DNA of 64,000 bases from Stenotrophomonas sp. NA06056 (lineage in GTDB: Bacteria > Pseudomonadota > Gammaproteobacteria > Xanthomonadales > Xanthomonadaceae), in NCBI RefSeq assembly GCF_013364355.1, contig NZ_CP054931.1, positions 2,418,001 through 2,482,000 of the forward strand, read 5' to 3'. The notes beneath the pieces were generated by a model. The model ran no database searches and had not been told where the DNA came from. It saw nothing but the letters and a program-made list of their open reading frames with translations. A program made the translations under genes and the position numbers. This document shows, piece by piece, positions 1-6,934 of this stretch; the stretch's first letter is position 1, and each line of letters starts with the position of its first letter.

Positions 1-1519
1 ACCAGCGCGAGGTGATGTTGGTCGCCGCACCGGCGTACACCGCCTTGCTGTTGCGGGTGGCCTTCACCGCATCGGCGGTGGAATAGCCCACGAACGCGGC
101 CGCACCGAAGCCGGTGTACGACTCCCACTGCCCTGCCCCGCGCTCGTACTGCTCGTGCTGGTACTCGGCACCGGCACTTACTTCCAGCGGCGAAGCGAAG
201 GCCGCCACCTCGAAGCTGCGACGAAGATCGAGGTTGGCGATGCCCTGCTGGTAGTCCAGCTTGCCGTCGTAGAAGTCGGTGGGCGAGCCGGGGTACGGCA
301 GCGAATAGTTCACCGAATTGCGGGTGTAGGTACGCACCGTGTTGCGGTTGCCGGTCAGGCTGACGTCGTAATCCCAACCCGCAACCTGGCCCTTCACACC
401 GGCCGTGCCGGTGTACTGCTTCTCCTTGGTTTCCAGCACCGGCAGGAAGCCATCGGGGAAGACACTCAGCACGCCTGGCGCCTTGTACGTAGTGAAGATC
501 GTCGCCGGCAGCCGGAAGTTCTGGATCGCCTGCGCAGTGCGGTCGCTGGCGGTGGCATTGGCGTAGAACTGCGCGTTCTCGCCCAGCCCATGGCCCACGT
601 TCACCGCGAAGGCCTTCAACGCATACGAGGGTGAGCTGAGGATGATGTTGGCCTCGGCATTGCGTCCGGCCTCGGCCGGGTTCGGCGACGCCCCCGCCGG
701 CAGCCGGTTGTTCGGTCGCAGCGCCACCAGGTTGCCATTGGCATCCACCGCCGGATAGCTCAGGTAGCCATCGATGTAGCGTCGCGTGCGGATCGCATGG
801 TGCTGGCGCGTGCTCTCGCCGGACAGGTTGATGAAGCCATCGGCGCCCCAAGGCAGGCCGATGTTGGCGCGCACGCTGGTGCGGCTGCCGTCACCGTCGG
901 TGCTCTGCCCGCTCTCCACCGACACATCGCCACCGTGCGCCTGCGATTTCAGGATCACGTTGATCACCCCGGTGATCGCGTCCGAGCCGTAGATGGCCGA
1001 CGCGCCATCACGCAGCACCTCCACGTGGTCGATGGCCGATACCGGAATCAGCGCCAGATCGGCCCAGGCATGGCCCGGATAGCCGCCGCCGTTGGCGCCA
1101 CTGACGTACGCACTGGCATTTCGCCGCTTGCCGTTCACCAGCACCAGCGTGTAACCCGGTGACAGGTTGCGCAGCTGGTAGCCGCGGATCAGGCTTTCCT
1201 GGTCGCTCTGGTAGCCGCCAATCTGGCTCAGCGACGGCAGGCTGCGCTGCAGCGCTTCCAGCAGGTTGGCCTGGCCGGTAGCCGCGAGGTCTTCCGCGGA
1301 AATCACGTCGATCGGTGTCGAGCTGTTCTTCACCGTGCGCGTACTGGTACGCGAGCCGGTCACCACCACTGCATCCAGTGTGGACGCGGCGAGGTTCGCA
1401 GAGGTGGCCGTGGTCGCTGACGGCGCATCGGCATCAGCCGCATGCGCCGGGGCGGCGGCAAGAGCGGCCGCAATCAGCAGGGAGAGCGTGGACAGCGCAG
1501 GAATATGGGCAGCAGGCAT
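1..1519 (-). CDS. TonB-dependent outer-membrane receptor, 3' end cut by window edge
   Basis: The minus strand is open from ATG at 1519 to base 1, giving 506 residues and no stop. A signal peptide spans residues 1-26, ending APAHA before AD. It is followed by the DAVVVTGSR segment and the plug-domain pattern (STPIDVISAEDL, QSLIRGYQLRNLSPGYTLVLVNG at about 100-120, VEVLRDGASAIYGSDAITGVINV). This is the usual start of siderophore or oligosaccharide receptors of the Xanthomonadaceae, in which these proteins are abundant. The plug domain is followed by the first beta strands of the barrel; the remainder lies outside the window. These proteins bind a ligand at the outer membrane and import it with TonB-ExbBD energy. 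The ligand cannot be told from this part. No recognisable Fur box was seen upstream. The call is firm; the start is the only ATG preceding the signal peptide. Confidence 0.93.
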   Translation of the reverse strand, partial: MPAAHIPALSTLSLLIAAALAAAPAHAADADAPSATTATSANLAASTLDAVVVTGSRTSTRTVKNSSTPIDVISAEDLAATGQANLLEALQRSLPSLSQIGGYQSDQESLIRGYQLRNLSPGYTLVLVNGKRRNASAYVSGANGGGYPGHAWADLALIPVSAIDHVEVLRDGASAIYGSDAITGVINVILKSQAHGGDVSVESGQSTDGDGSRTSVRANIGLPWGADGFINLSGESTRQHHAIRTRRYIDGYLSYPAVDANGNLVALRPNNRLPAGASPNPAEAGRNAEANIILSSPSYALKAFAVNVGHGLGENAQFYANATASDRTAQAIQNFRLPATIFTTYKAPGVLSVFPDGFLPVLETKEKQYTGTAGVKGQVAGWDYDVSLTGNRNTVRTYTRNSVNYSLPYPGSPTDFYDGKLDYQQGIANLDLRRSFEVAAFASPLEVSAGAEYQHEQYERGAGQWESYTGFGAAAFVGYSTADAVKATRNSKAVYAGAATNITSRW

Positions 1520-1767
1520 GGGGGCTCGTGGGGGTGGGCCGGAGACACGCCTCCATTCAAGGGCCCACGCGCAACGCGCAACAGCGGATATCGCGTCATG
1601 TGACCGTCACATCGCGCCATCCACATGACTGCTGGTAATGACCTTACGCAGCAACGCGCGCGCGCCCGGCGCCAACGGAAACCCGCCACCGGCCATATGC
1701 CGCACCGGTATCACCTCATGCCGCCACGAGATGCTGGCGCAGGCACCTTCGTCGGTAGCATCAAGCC
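1520..1767. other. intergenic region between divergent receptor and GlxA-type regulator genes
   Basis: This 248-bp stretch separates the divergent starts at 1519 and 1768. It should hold both promoters, but I see no convincing -35/-10 pair, no clear operator palindrome and no RNA gene. Short reading frames through it are typical of high-GC DNA and have no ribosome binding site. Confidence 0.5.
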
Positions 1768-2769
1768 ATGCCCACCCTGCCTGCCGAACCGAACGCGCCT
1801 ACCGTCGCCATCGTGGCCTGCCACGGCCAGGGCCTGTTCGAATTCGGCTGCGCGGTCGGCCTGTTCGCGCCCATCCGCCCCGAGCTGGGCGTGGCCTGGT
1901 ACCGCACCCAGCTCTGCGCTGGCGAGCCCGGTGCGCTGCGCATGCTCGGCAGCGCGCAGGTACAGCTGCCCTACGATCTGAGCGCTGTCGACGACGCCGA
2001 CATCATCGTCATTCCCGGTTGGCGCGAACCCAGCGAGCGCCCGCCACAACCCCTGCTCGATGCCCTCACCCGCGCCCACGCGCGCGGCGCTCGCATCACG
2101 TCCATCTGCTCCGGCGCGTTCGTGCTCGCCTGGGCTGGTCTGCTCGATGGCCGCCAGGCCACCACCCACTGGCGGCTCACCGAAACCCTGGCCCGCGAGT
2201 TCCCGCGCATCCACGTGCGCGACGACGTCCTGTACGTGGACGCCGGCAGCATCATCACCTCGGCCGGGTCGGCCACCGGCATGGACATGATGCTGCACAT
2301 GGTGCGCAAGGATTACGGTGCGCGCGTGGCCAACCTCGTAGCGGAGCGGCTGGTGCTGGCGCCGTGGCGTGATGCCGAACGCAGCCAGCGCGTCAGCCGC
2401 GCGATCCCGCTGGGCGAGCCCACGCGGCTGGCGAAACTGATGGAATGGATGCGGCGCAATCTACGCGAACCGCATTCGCTGGGCAGCCTCGCCGAACAGG
2501 CCGCGCTGAGCCAACGCACCCTGCAGCGGCAGTTCCTCGAAGCCACCGGCCTGTCGCCCATCGACTGGCTCATCCGCGAGCGCGTGGCCTACGCACGCGA
2601 ACTGCTGGAAACCACCGACCGGCCACTGCAATGGGTGGCCGAACAGGCGGGGTTCGGTTCGCAGGAATCGTTCCGTCGGCACTTCCGCGGCATGGTCGAC
2701 GCCAGCCCCATCGAATACCGCAACCAGCATCGCAGTGGCGTCAGCGCCGACCGGCTGGTGGGGTGTTGA
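1768..2769 (+). CDS. GlxA-family transcriptional regulator (DJ-1/PfpI-like domain plus AraC HTH)
   Basis: This is a 333-residue protein with two domains. Residues about 12-180 form a DJ-1/PfpI (class I glutamine amidotransferase-like) fold, with ICSGAF placing Cys114 at the nucleophile elbow and the family signature ATTHW at 131-135. Residues about 220-322 form an AraC/XylS double helix-turn-helix (SLAEQAALSQRTLQRQF and WVAEQAGFGSQESFRRHF). This architecture is typical of GlxA/FtrA/ArgR-like regulators, in which the amidotransferase-like domain senses a ligand rather than catalysing. Members control choline/carnitine, amino acid or aldehyde metabolism; the effector here is unknown. The start was chosen at the ATG giving the complete N-terminal beta strand (VAIVAC). 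It is transcribed away from the receptor gene and may regulate it or itself. No target operator is evident. Confidence 0.9.
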   Translation: MPTLPAEPNAPTVAIVACHGQGLFEFGCAVGLFAPIRPELGVAWYRTQLCAGEPGALRMLGSAQVQLPYDLSAVDDADIIVIPGWREPSERPPQPLLDALTRAHARGARITSICSGAFVLAWAGLLDGRQATTHWRLTETLAREFPRIHVRDDVLYVDAGSIITSAGSATGMDMMLHMVRKDYGARVANLVAERLVLAPWRDAERSQRVSRAIPLGEPTRLAKLMEWMRRNLREPHSLGSLAEQAALSQRTLQRQFLEATGLSPIDWLIRERVAYARELLETTDRPLQWVAEQAGFGSQESFRRHFRGMVDASPIEYRNQHRSGVSADRLVGC

Positions 2770-2916
2770 TAGGGCCGGAAGCGCTTGACGCTTACAGCCT
2801 CGCGGGAGGGCTGCAGGCACTGTAGCCTCGGGTTTGAACAATCCAGATTCGAGCAGAAGTCCTCGGCCGGCCGCGCCCCGCTGCCATTCATTGTCCAAAG
2901 GATCAGCCGTGCTACG
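2770..2916. other. intergenic spacer before the toxin-antitoxin operon
   Basis: The stretch after the GlxA-type stop codon has no supported gene. A possible -35-like TTGTCC lies at 2891. No intrinsic terminator with a T-run is obvious. Confidence 0.4.
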
Positions 2917-2936
2917 GTGTACATACCATGTAACAC
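2917..2936 (+). promoter_or_regulatory. probable autoregulatory operator of the toxin-antitoxin operon
   Basis: An imperfect inverted repeat, GTGTACAT-ACC-ATGTAACAC, lies 14 bases before the antitoxin GTG start. The arms match with a single inserted base. Ribbon-helix-helix antitoxins usually bind such a site overlapping their own promoter. The palindrome is seen; the role is inferred from position. Confidence 0.5.
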
Positions 2937-2950
2937 ATGAAGACAACGCC

Positions 2951-3235
2951 GTGAACGAAGCAACTTTCACATTCCGTGTGGACGAATCACTGAAGGAAGC
3001 CTTCGGCAACGCCGCAAAGGCCCGGGACCGCACCAGTGCACAACTACTGCGTGATTTCATGCGCGCCTTTGTGCAGCAACAGGAGGACAGCGAGCTGGAA
3101 GCCCGCATCCGTGAGCAGGTTCAGGTCGGATTGGAGGCCGCAAATGCCGGACACCTGATACCCGCAGCCGAGGTTGAGGCCAGATTTGCCGCACGCCGAG
3201 CGGCGACCAAACGCAGGCTCGAAAAATCGAGGTGA
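2951..3235 (+). CDS. RelB/DinJ-like antitoxin
   Basis: This is a 94-residue protein starting at GTG 2951. The N-terminus (TFTFRVDESLKEAFGNAAKA) has the alternating strand and helix of a ribbon-helix-helix DNA-binding domain of the RelB/DinJ antitoxin type. The helix-rich charged tail (EVEARFAARRAATKRRLEKS) is where these proteins usually wrap the toxin. The GTG was chosen because the RHH strand begins only a few residues later; the in-frame ATG at 2834 would add about 39 unrelated residues. The stop overlaps the GTG of the next gene (GTGA), which indicates translational coupling with a ParE/RelE-type toxin. The pair is a type II toxin-antitoxin module, probably repressed through the palindrome at 2917-2936. 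Confidence 0.85.
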   Translation: MNEATFTFRVDESLKEAFGNAAKARDRTSAQLLRDFMRAFVQQQEDSELEARIREQVQVGLEAANAGHLIPAAEVEARFAARRAATKRRLEKSR

Positions 3236-3516
3236 AAGAACTGCTCTGGACAACGCAGGCGATCGAGGACCGCGAGTTAATCTATGCATTCATCGAAGCG
3301 GATAATCCAGCTGCCGCCTTGGCGCTGGATACGTTGTTCGGCCAAAAGTCCCGCCGGCTCGGCGAGCATCCAAACATCGGCAGGAATGGCCGGGTAGCAA
3401 ACACCCGTGAATGGGTGCTTCATTCCAATTACATTCTTGTATACGACATCGTCGACACGCAGGTGCGGGTGCTTCGCCTGCTGCACACCGCACGTGCCCA
3501 TGCGGAGGGCAACTGA
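3232..3516 (+). CDS. ParE/RelE-family toxin
   Basis: This is a 94-residue basic protein starting at a GTG that overlaps the antitoxin stop by four bases. The pattern ELLWTTQAIEDRELIYAFI...NPAAALALDTLF...LGEHPNIGRNGRVANTREWVLHSNYILVYDIVDTQVRVLRLLHTA matches the RelE/ParE fold: an N-terminal strand and two helices, then a beta sheet with the terminal VLRLLHTAR strand. ParE members poison gyrase and RelE members cleave mRNA on the ribosome. The lack of obvious RelE catalytic residues and the 'NPAAA' helix favour the ParE side, but this is not settled. It is genetically inseparable from the antitoxin. Length is normal for the family. Confidence 0.88.
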   Translation: MKELLWTTQAIEDRELIYAFIEADNPAAALALDTLFGQKSRRLGEHPNIGRNGRVANTREWVLHSNYILVYDIVDTQVRVLRLLHTARAHAEGN

Positions 3517-3560
3517 TCACCCACGCATTGGCGGACAAGTTGGACCTTGTTGCCAAAGCG

Positions 3561-3596
3561 GATGAACCCTCTTGTGGAGATGAACCCTCTTGTGGA
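3561..3596 (+). repeat. two perfect tandem copies of an 18-bp unit
   Basis: GATGAACCCTCTTGTGGA occurs twice head to tail, at 3561-3578 and 3579-3596, in the gap after the toxin gene. It is probably a recent slippage duplication in noncoding DNA. No protein frame needs it. Confidence 0.8.
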
Positions 3597-3642
3597 CAGG
3601 CCAACGGAAACCGCCAATCTGAAGGCCTGCACAGGAACAATC

Positions 3643-4146
3643 TCAACGGCTTGATGCTACCCGCTGCCGTGCATGTATCCGCCAGCACTGCGCCACGAAG
3701 CCGATCGCAAACACCACCGCGCATCCCAGCAGCGTCTGCAGGATCACCGGCGCCAACGGTGCCGCCGCAATCGGATGCGCCACCGGCAATCGCGTCAGCG
3801 TTTCATTCACGCCCGGCACCAACGACAGCAGGAAGCTGAAAGAGAGCGCGAACGTCGACAGATAAGGCGCCAACCGACCAAGGAACCGCAGCCGCGCTGC
3901 CAGCACGCCACCGAATGCAATCAGCAGGATCACCACACCAAATGCATGGCCCGGGTTGAGGCCCCCGGTGCTGGAGACGGTGAACGACGTCACCACCGAC
4001 AGCACCAATCCCAGCAGATACAGCTTGCCCGCGCGCGTAGCGGGATCAATGGCGCGATGGCGGATGAATCCGTAAACGCCGGCGACGATGGGAATCAGGC
4101 TGATCGCGGTGTGCACGACGCCCAGGGGAGAAAGCGGATGACTCAT
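3643..4146 (-). CDS. four-helix integral membrane protein under TetR control
   Basis: This is a 167-residue protein starting at ATG 4146 (MSHPLSPLGVVHTAISLIPIVAGVYGFIRH). I see four hydrophobic segments at about residues 8-27, 40-60, 66-86 and 132-152, with a longer run near 96-118. It resembles the small uncharacterised DUF2306-like membrane proteins. No catalytic motif is visible, and the function is unknown. The frame is open further upstream to 4236, but that extension is out of character and would cross the operator. A perfect palindrome at 4171-4182, identical to the one before the neighbouring TetR gene, lies about 25 bases before the start beside a TATAAC -10-like box. The gene is therefore very likely repressed by that TetR protein. 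Confidence 0.8.
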   Translation of the reverse strand: MSHPLSPLGVVHTAISLIPIVAGVYGFIRHRAIDPATRAGKLYLLGLVLSVVTSFTVSSTGGLNPGHAFGVVILLIAFGGVLAARLRFLGRLAPYLSTFALSFSFLLSLVPGVNETLTRLPVAHPIAAAPLAPVILQTLLGCAVVFAIGFVAQCWRIHARQRVASSR

Positions 4147-4170
4147 GGCAACCTCTGCTGGAGTTATAAA

Positions 4171-4182
4171 CCTACTAGTAGG
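4171..4182. promoter_or_regulatory. TetR operator upstream of the membrane protein gene
   Basis: CCTACTAGTAGG is a perfect 12-bp palindrome. The same sequence occurs at 4833-4844 before the tetR gene. On the minus strand it abuts TTTATAAC, a plausible -10, so a bound repressor would block the promoter. The repetition in two neighbouring promoters is direct sequence evidence for one regulator. Confidence 0.82.
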
Positions 4183-4236
4183 TAGGCATGGTGGACAAAA
4201 AGAAGACCCGCTTCGCGCAGGCCTTCCGGGAATCAC

Positions 4237-4824
4237 TCAGACCGCCGCGCTCACCCGGGCAATCGACAACCGTGCCAGCGCCGCGAACGTCGCTGCATCA
4301 CCAAAACCGCGTGCAGCCAGCATGGCGCCATGCACCGACGCCATGAAGGCCTTCGCCTCGTCCGCAGGCGTGCCCTGCAGACGCAGCTGGCCGCGGGCTA
4401 CACCCTTTTCGAGCGTCACGGTCAGCCAGCTGGTCAGATCCTCGAAGTGCCCGCGCACTTCGTCGGCAACTTCCAGCGGAATCATCGGCATCTCGGCGGC
4501 CAGCATCGCGCAGATGCAAAACGACGCCGTGCCACCGGCAATGCAGGTCGACCAGTAGTCCACGTAGGCGTTGAGCTCCTGCAACGGATCGCCCAACTGC
4601 CGGTCAAGCAGCGCCAGGCCCTCGCGTGCCTCCGCCCGGTACAGCTCCACCACCGTGCGCACCAGGTCGGCCTTGCTGGGGAAATGGTGGTGGATGCTGG
4701 CCTTGCTGATGTTCACCCGCGCGGACACGTCGGCATAGCTGAAACCGTTGTAGCCACCGGCTTCCAGCAGGGATCGCGTCTGCGCGATGATTTCCAGGGC
4801 TTTGGGGGAAAGTGCGTCGCTCAT
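4237..4824 (-). CDS. TetR/AcrR-family repressor
   Basis: This is a 195-residue protein. The N-terminal helix-turn-helix (ALEIIAQTRSLLEAGGYNGFSYADVSARVNISKASIHHHFPSKADLVRTVV, split here by standard TetR helices) covers about residues 8-55 and includes the SKASIHHHFPSKADL recognition-helix signature. The C-terminal half is a helical ligand-binding domain resembling those of AcrR-like repressors. The ATG at 4824 follows a perfect palindrome (4831-4846) that overlaps its own promoter. The identical 12-bp core lies before the downstream membrane protein gene, so it probably represses both. The ligand is unknown. The intergenic gap to the membrane gene is about 90 bp, and the second operator suggests separate promoters rather than one transcript. 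Confidence 0.92.
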   Translation of the reverse strand: MSDALSPKALEIIAQTRSLLEAGGYNGFSYADVSARVNISKASIHHHFPSKADLVRTVVELYRAEAREGLALLDRQLGDPLQELNAYVDYWSTCIAGGTASFCICAMLAAEMPMIPLEVADEVRGHFEDLTSWLTVTLEKGVARGQLRLQGTPADEAKAFMASVHGAMLAARGFGDAATFAALARLSIARVSAAV

Positions 4825-4830
4825 GATACC

Positions 4831-4846
4831 AACCTACTAGTAGGTT
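4831..4846. promoter_or_regulatory. TetR autoregulatory operator
   Basis: AACCTACTAGTAGGTT is a perfect 16-bp palindrome six bases before the tetR start codon. Its 12-bp core is identical to the site at 4171-4182. Confidence 0.85.
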
Positions 4847-4892
4847 GACTTCCTGTCAACATCACCACGGGCAAGGCTCCACGGCGGCGGAG

Positions 4893-4922
4893 TTGACATG
4901 CAGGCATTTACCTGCCTATTGT
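4893..4922 (+). promoter_or_regulatory. sigma-70 promoter with inverted repeat in the spacer
   Basis: A consensus -35 TTGACA (4893-4898), an 18-bp spacer and TATTGT (4917-4922) precede the SRPBCC-arsR operon. The spacer contains the inverted repeat GCAGG...CCTGC (4900-4915), a likely operator for the ArsR-type regulator encoded in the same operon. The motifs are seen; the regulator-site pairing is inferred. Confidence 0.65.
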
Positions 4923-4966
4923 CATCCCACGGACGGCACCCCGCCGTCCACCGTGGAGCCGCAATC

Positions 4967-5422
4967 ATGGTGGATATCGCACACAGAGTCGGCATCAACG
5001 CCCCATTGGCCCAGGTCTACCAAGCCCTGGCCAGCCCCGAAGGCATCGCCGCCTGGTGGGCCGAAGACACCACCGGCGACCGCCATGTCGGCGGCACCGT
5101 CACCGCCCGCTTCACCGCCAATGGCCAGGAAATCGGCGCGATGCAGATGAAGCTGCTGCAGTTGCAGCCGAACGAACTGGTGCTGTGGGAATTCATCGAC
5201 GGCCCGCCGGAATGGATCGGCACCACCGCGCGCTTCGCCCTGCACCAGGACGGCGACTACTGCATCGTGCTGTTCACTCATGAAGGCTGGAAGGAACGCG
5301 TGGAGTTCATGCACCACTGCAGCACCAAATGGGCCATCTTCCTGATGAGCCTGAAAGCCCTGCTGGAAACCGGGCACGGCCAGCCCAGCCCGCACGACAT
5401 CAAGATCGACAACTGGAACTGA
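4967..5422 (+). CDS. SRPBCC (AHSA1/START-like) protein
   Basis: This is a 151-residue protein of the SRPBCC helix-grip fold (MVDIAHRVGINAPLAQVYQALASPEGIAAWWAEDT...). The N-terminal strand, the 'xxVWxALTxPEGIxxWW' pattern and a C-terminal long helix (MSLKALLETG) are typical of AHSA1/YndB-type small-ligand-binding proteins. The ligand is unknown. ATG 4967 was preferred over the ATG at 4898 because it starts the first beta strand and the earlier one lies within the promoter. It is the first gene of a three-gene operon with an ArsR regulator and a second SRPBCC protein, an arrangement common for these families. Confidence 0.87.
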   Translation: MVDIAHRVGINAPLAQVYQALASPEGIAAWWAEDTTGDRHVGGTVTARFTANGQEIGAMQMKLLQLQPNELVLWEFIDGPPEWIGTTARFALHQDGDYCIVLFTHEGWKERVEFMHHCSTKWAIFLMSLKALLETGHGQPSPHDIKIDNWN

Positions 5423-5430
5423 AGGCCCCC

Positions 5431-5745
5431 ATGGATGCAGACAAGGTGTTCAAGGCACTGGCCGACCCCACACGCCGCACGCTGCTGGACCTGCTGTGCG
5501 AGCGCAACGGGCAGACGCTCGGGCAACTCTGCGAGCACCTGCAGATGGCCCGGCAATCGGTCACCCAGCACCTGGGCCTGCTGGAAGACGCCAACCTGAT
5601 CAGCACCGTCAGGCGCGGCCGCGAGAAGCTGCACTTCATCAACCCGGTGCCGCTGCACGACGTCTATACGCGCTGGGTAAGCAAGTTCGAGCAGCAGCGC
5701 CTGAGCCTGCTGCATGACCTCAAACAGGAACTGGAAGGAGAATGA
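5431..5745 (+). CDS. ArsR-family winged-helix repressor
   Basis: This is a 104-residue protein. MDADKVFKALADPTRRTLLDLLCERNGQTLGQLCEHLQMARQSVTQHLGLLEDANLISTVRRGREKLHFINPVP is a canonical ArsR winged helix, split into helix-turn-helix (about 29-50) and beta wing (56-70). The metal-binding ELCVCDL motif of arsenic sensors is absent, so this belongs to the non-metal subgroup that accompanies SRPBCC proteins. The ATG lies eight bases after the previous stop. The final codons overlap the next gene. It probably represses the operon at the inverted repeat in the 4893-4922 promoter. Confidence 0.92.
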   Translation: MDADKVFKALADPTRRTLLDLLCERNGQTLGQLCEHLQMARQSVTQHLGLLEDANLISTVRRGREKLHFINPVPLHDVYTRWVSKFEQQRLSLLHDLKQELEGE

Positions 5746-5747
5746 TG

Positions 5748-6209
5748 ATGAGCGCTGAATCCACCCGTTTCATCCACGTGATCTACATCGCCTCTACGCC
5801 GCAGAAGGTGTTCGAGGCCATCACCCGGCCGGAGATTGCCCGCACCTACTGGGGCCATGAAAACGTATCGGACTGGCAACCCGGCTCACACTGGCAACAC
5901 GTGCGCGCCAACGACGAACGCAAGGTCGAGCTGGTGGGCGAAGTGGTGGAAAACACCCCACCCTCGCGGCTGGTGATCACCTGGGCAGCCGCCTCGCAGG
6001 CAGACAACCCGAAGGCCTACAGCCGGGTGACGTTCGAGATCGTGCCGTATGAGGACATGGTCAAGCTGACGGTGACCCATGACGAGCTGGAACCGGGCAG
6101 CGGCATGGATACCGGTATCCGCCAGGGCTGGCCCATCGTGCTGTCCAGCCTGAAGTCGCTGCTGGAAACCGGCAAAGGCCTGGACGTCTTCGCCAAACCG
6201 CAGGGCTGA
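5748..6209 (+). CDS. second SRPBCC (AHSA1-like) protein
   Basis: This is a 153-residue SRPBCC protein (TRFIHVIYIASTPQKVFEAITRPEIARTYWGHENVSDWQPGSHW...). Three consecutive ATGs occur at 5742, 5745 and 5748. I chose the third because GGAAGGAG at 5733-5740 is seven bases from it and only one base from the first. It is related in fold to the operon's first gene but not close in sequence, so the pair probably handles different ligands or forms a heteromeric set. Expression is coupled to the ArsR gene, whose stop codon lies inside the start cluster. Substrate unknown. Confidence 0.87.
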   Translation: MSAESTRFIHVIYIASTPQKVFEAITRPEIARTYWGHENVSDWQPGSHWQHVRANDERKVELVGEVVENTPPSRLVITWAAASQADNPKAYSRVTFEIVPYEDMVKLTVTHDELEPGSGMDTGIRQGWPIVLSSLKSLLETGKGLDVFAKPQG

Positions 6210-6352
6210 TCGCAACCGACCTGTGAAGGGGTCTTGATGCGGCTGAACCACGCATGTAACAAGCACTGGCCGGTTGTCCGCCAAGTACGCGTTACATCAC
6301 ATCAACACGGCATCATTGCAACGCAGTCTCAACACCCTTCCACAGGTTCGTC

Positions 6353-6799
6353 TTGCAGCCCACTTTCCCTTCGGCCGGTGAACCGGCCCCGTCGTCGCCG
6401 TCCTTCATTGAAGTCGTTGTTGTGCGGGCCGGTACCCACCTGTTTGCCATCGATGTCGAAGCCGCGATTGAAATCCGCGGGCCGGAAACCTTTGATCGCC
6501 CCGGCAGTGGCACGCGCCCGCACCTCGCCGTGCGCGGCCACGCCCTGCCGGTGGTCGACCTGCGCCAGGCCATCGGCTTGGCCGCCTTCGCCCACGGCTG
6601 CCCGGCCATGCTGCTGATGCAGGCAGGCGCGGAGACCTTCGCTCTGGCCGTCGACGAGGTGCGGGACATCGAAAGCGTGCCATGCCACAAGGTGCAGCCT
6701 GCCACGGATATCCCGTTCGGGTTCTGCAGCCATCGCATCGCGTTGGGCACTTTGGGCGAGATCCCGTTGATCGACCACGCACTGTTGAAGATGGGGTGA
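6353..6799 (+). CDS. stand-alone CheW-like domain protein
   Basis: This is a 148-residue protein made of one CheW-like SH3 double-barrel: FIEVVVVRAGTHLFAIDVEAAIEI, LAVRGHALPVVDLRQAIGL, and FALAVDEVRDIESV follow the usual three-part pattern. CheW adaptors link chemoreceptors to the CheA kinase. No cheA, mcp or pil-chp gene is adjacent, so the partner is unknown. The only start I can support is TTG 6353, preceded by ACAGG. No ATG or GTG lies upstream in frame, and the next GTG (about 6421) would delete the first strand. It has its own transcription unit after a 140-bp gap. The domain call is good; the start is uncertain. Confidence 0.75.
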   Translation: MQPTFPSAGEPAPSSPSFIEVVVVRAGTHLFAIDVEAAIEIRGPETFDRPGSGTRPHLAVRGHALPVVDLRQAIGLAAFAHGCPAMLLMQAGAETFALAVDEVRDIESVPCHKVQPATDIPFGFCSHRIALGTLGEIPLIDHALLKMG

Positions 6800-6934
6800 T
6801 CCGCCGTTGCGTGGCTATTGCGCCGGGCAAACGCTGAATGCCGCCCTCACGCTCACCCACGCCAAACCCGGTTCCGACCGCCCTCCGACGGCGCCCATCA
6901 CAGCATCGCCTGCAGACGTTCCAGGCAACCCTCG

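Noticed and set aside
3411..3839. Plus-strand frame of 142 codons over the toxin gene end
   Set aside because: It overlaps the toxin in another frame and runs through the 18-bp tandem repeat; composition is non-coding.
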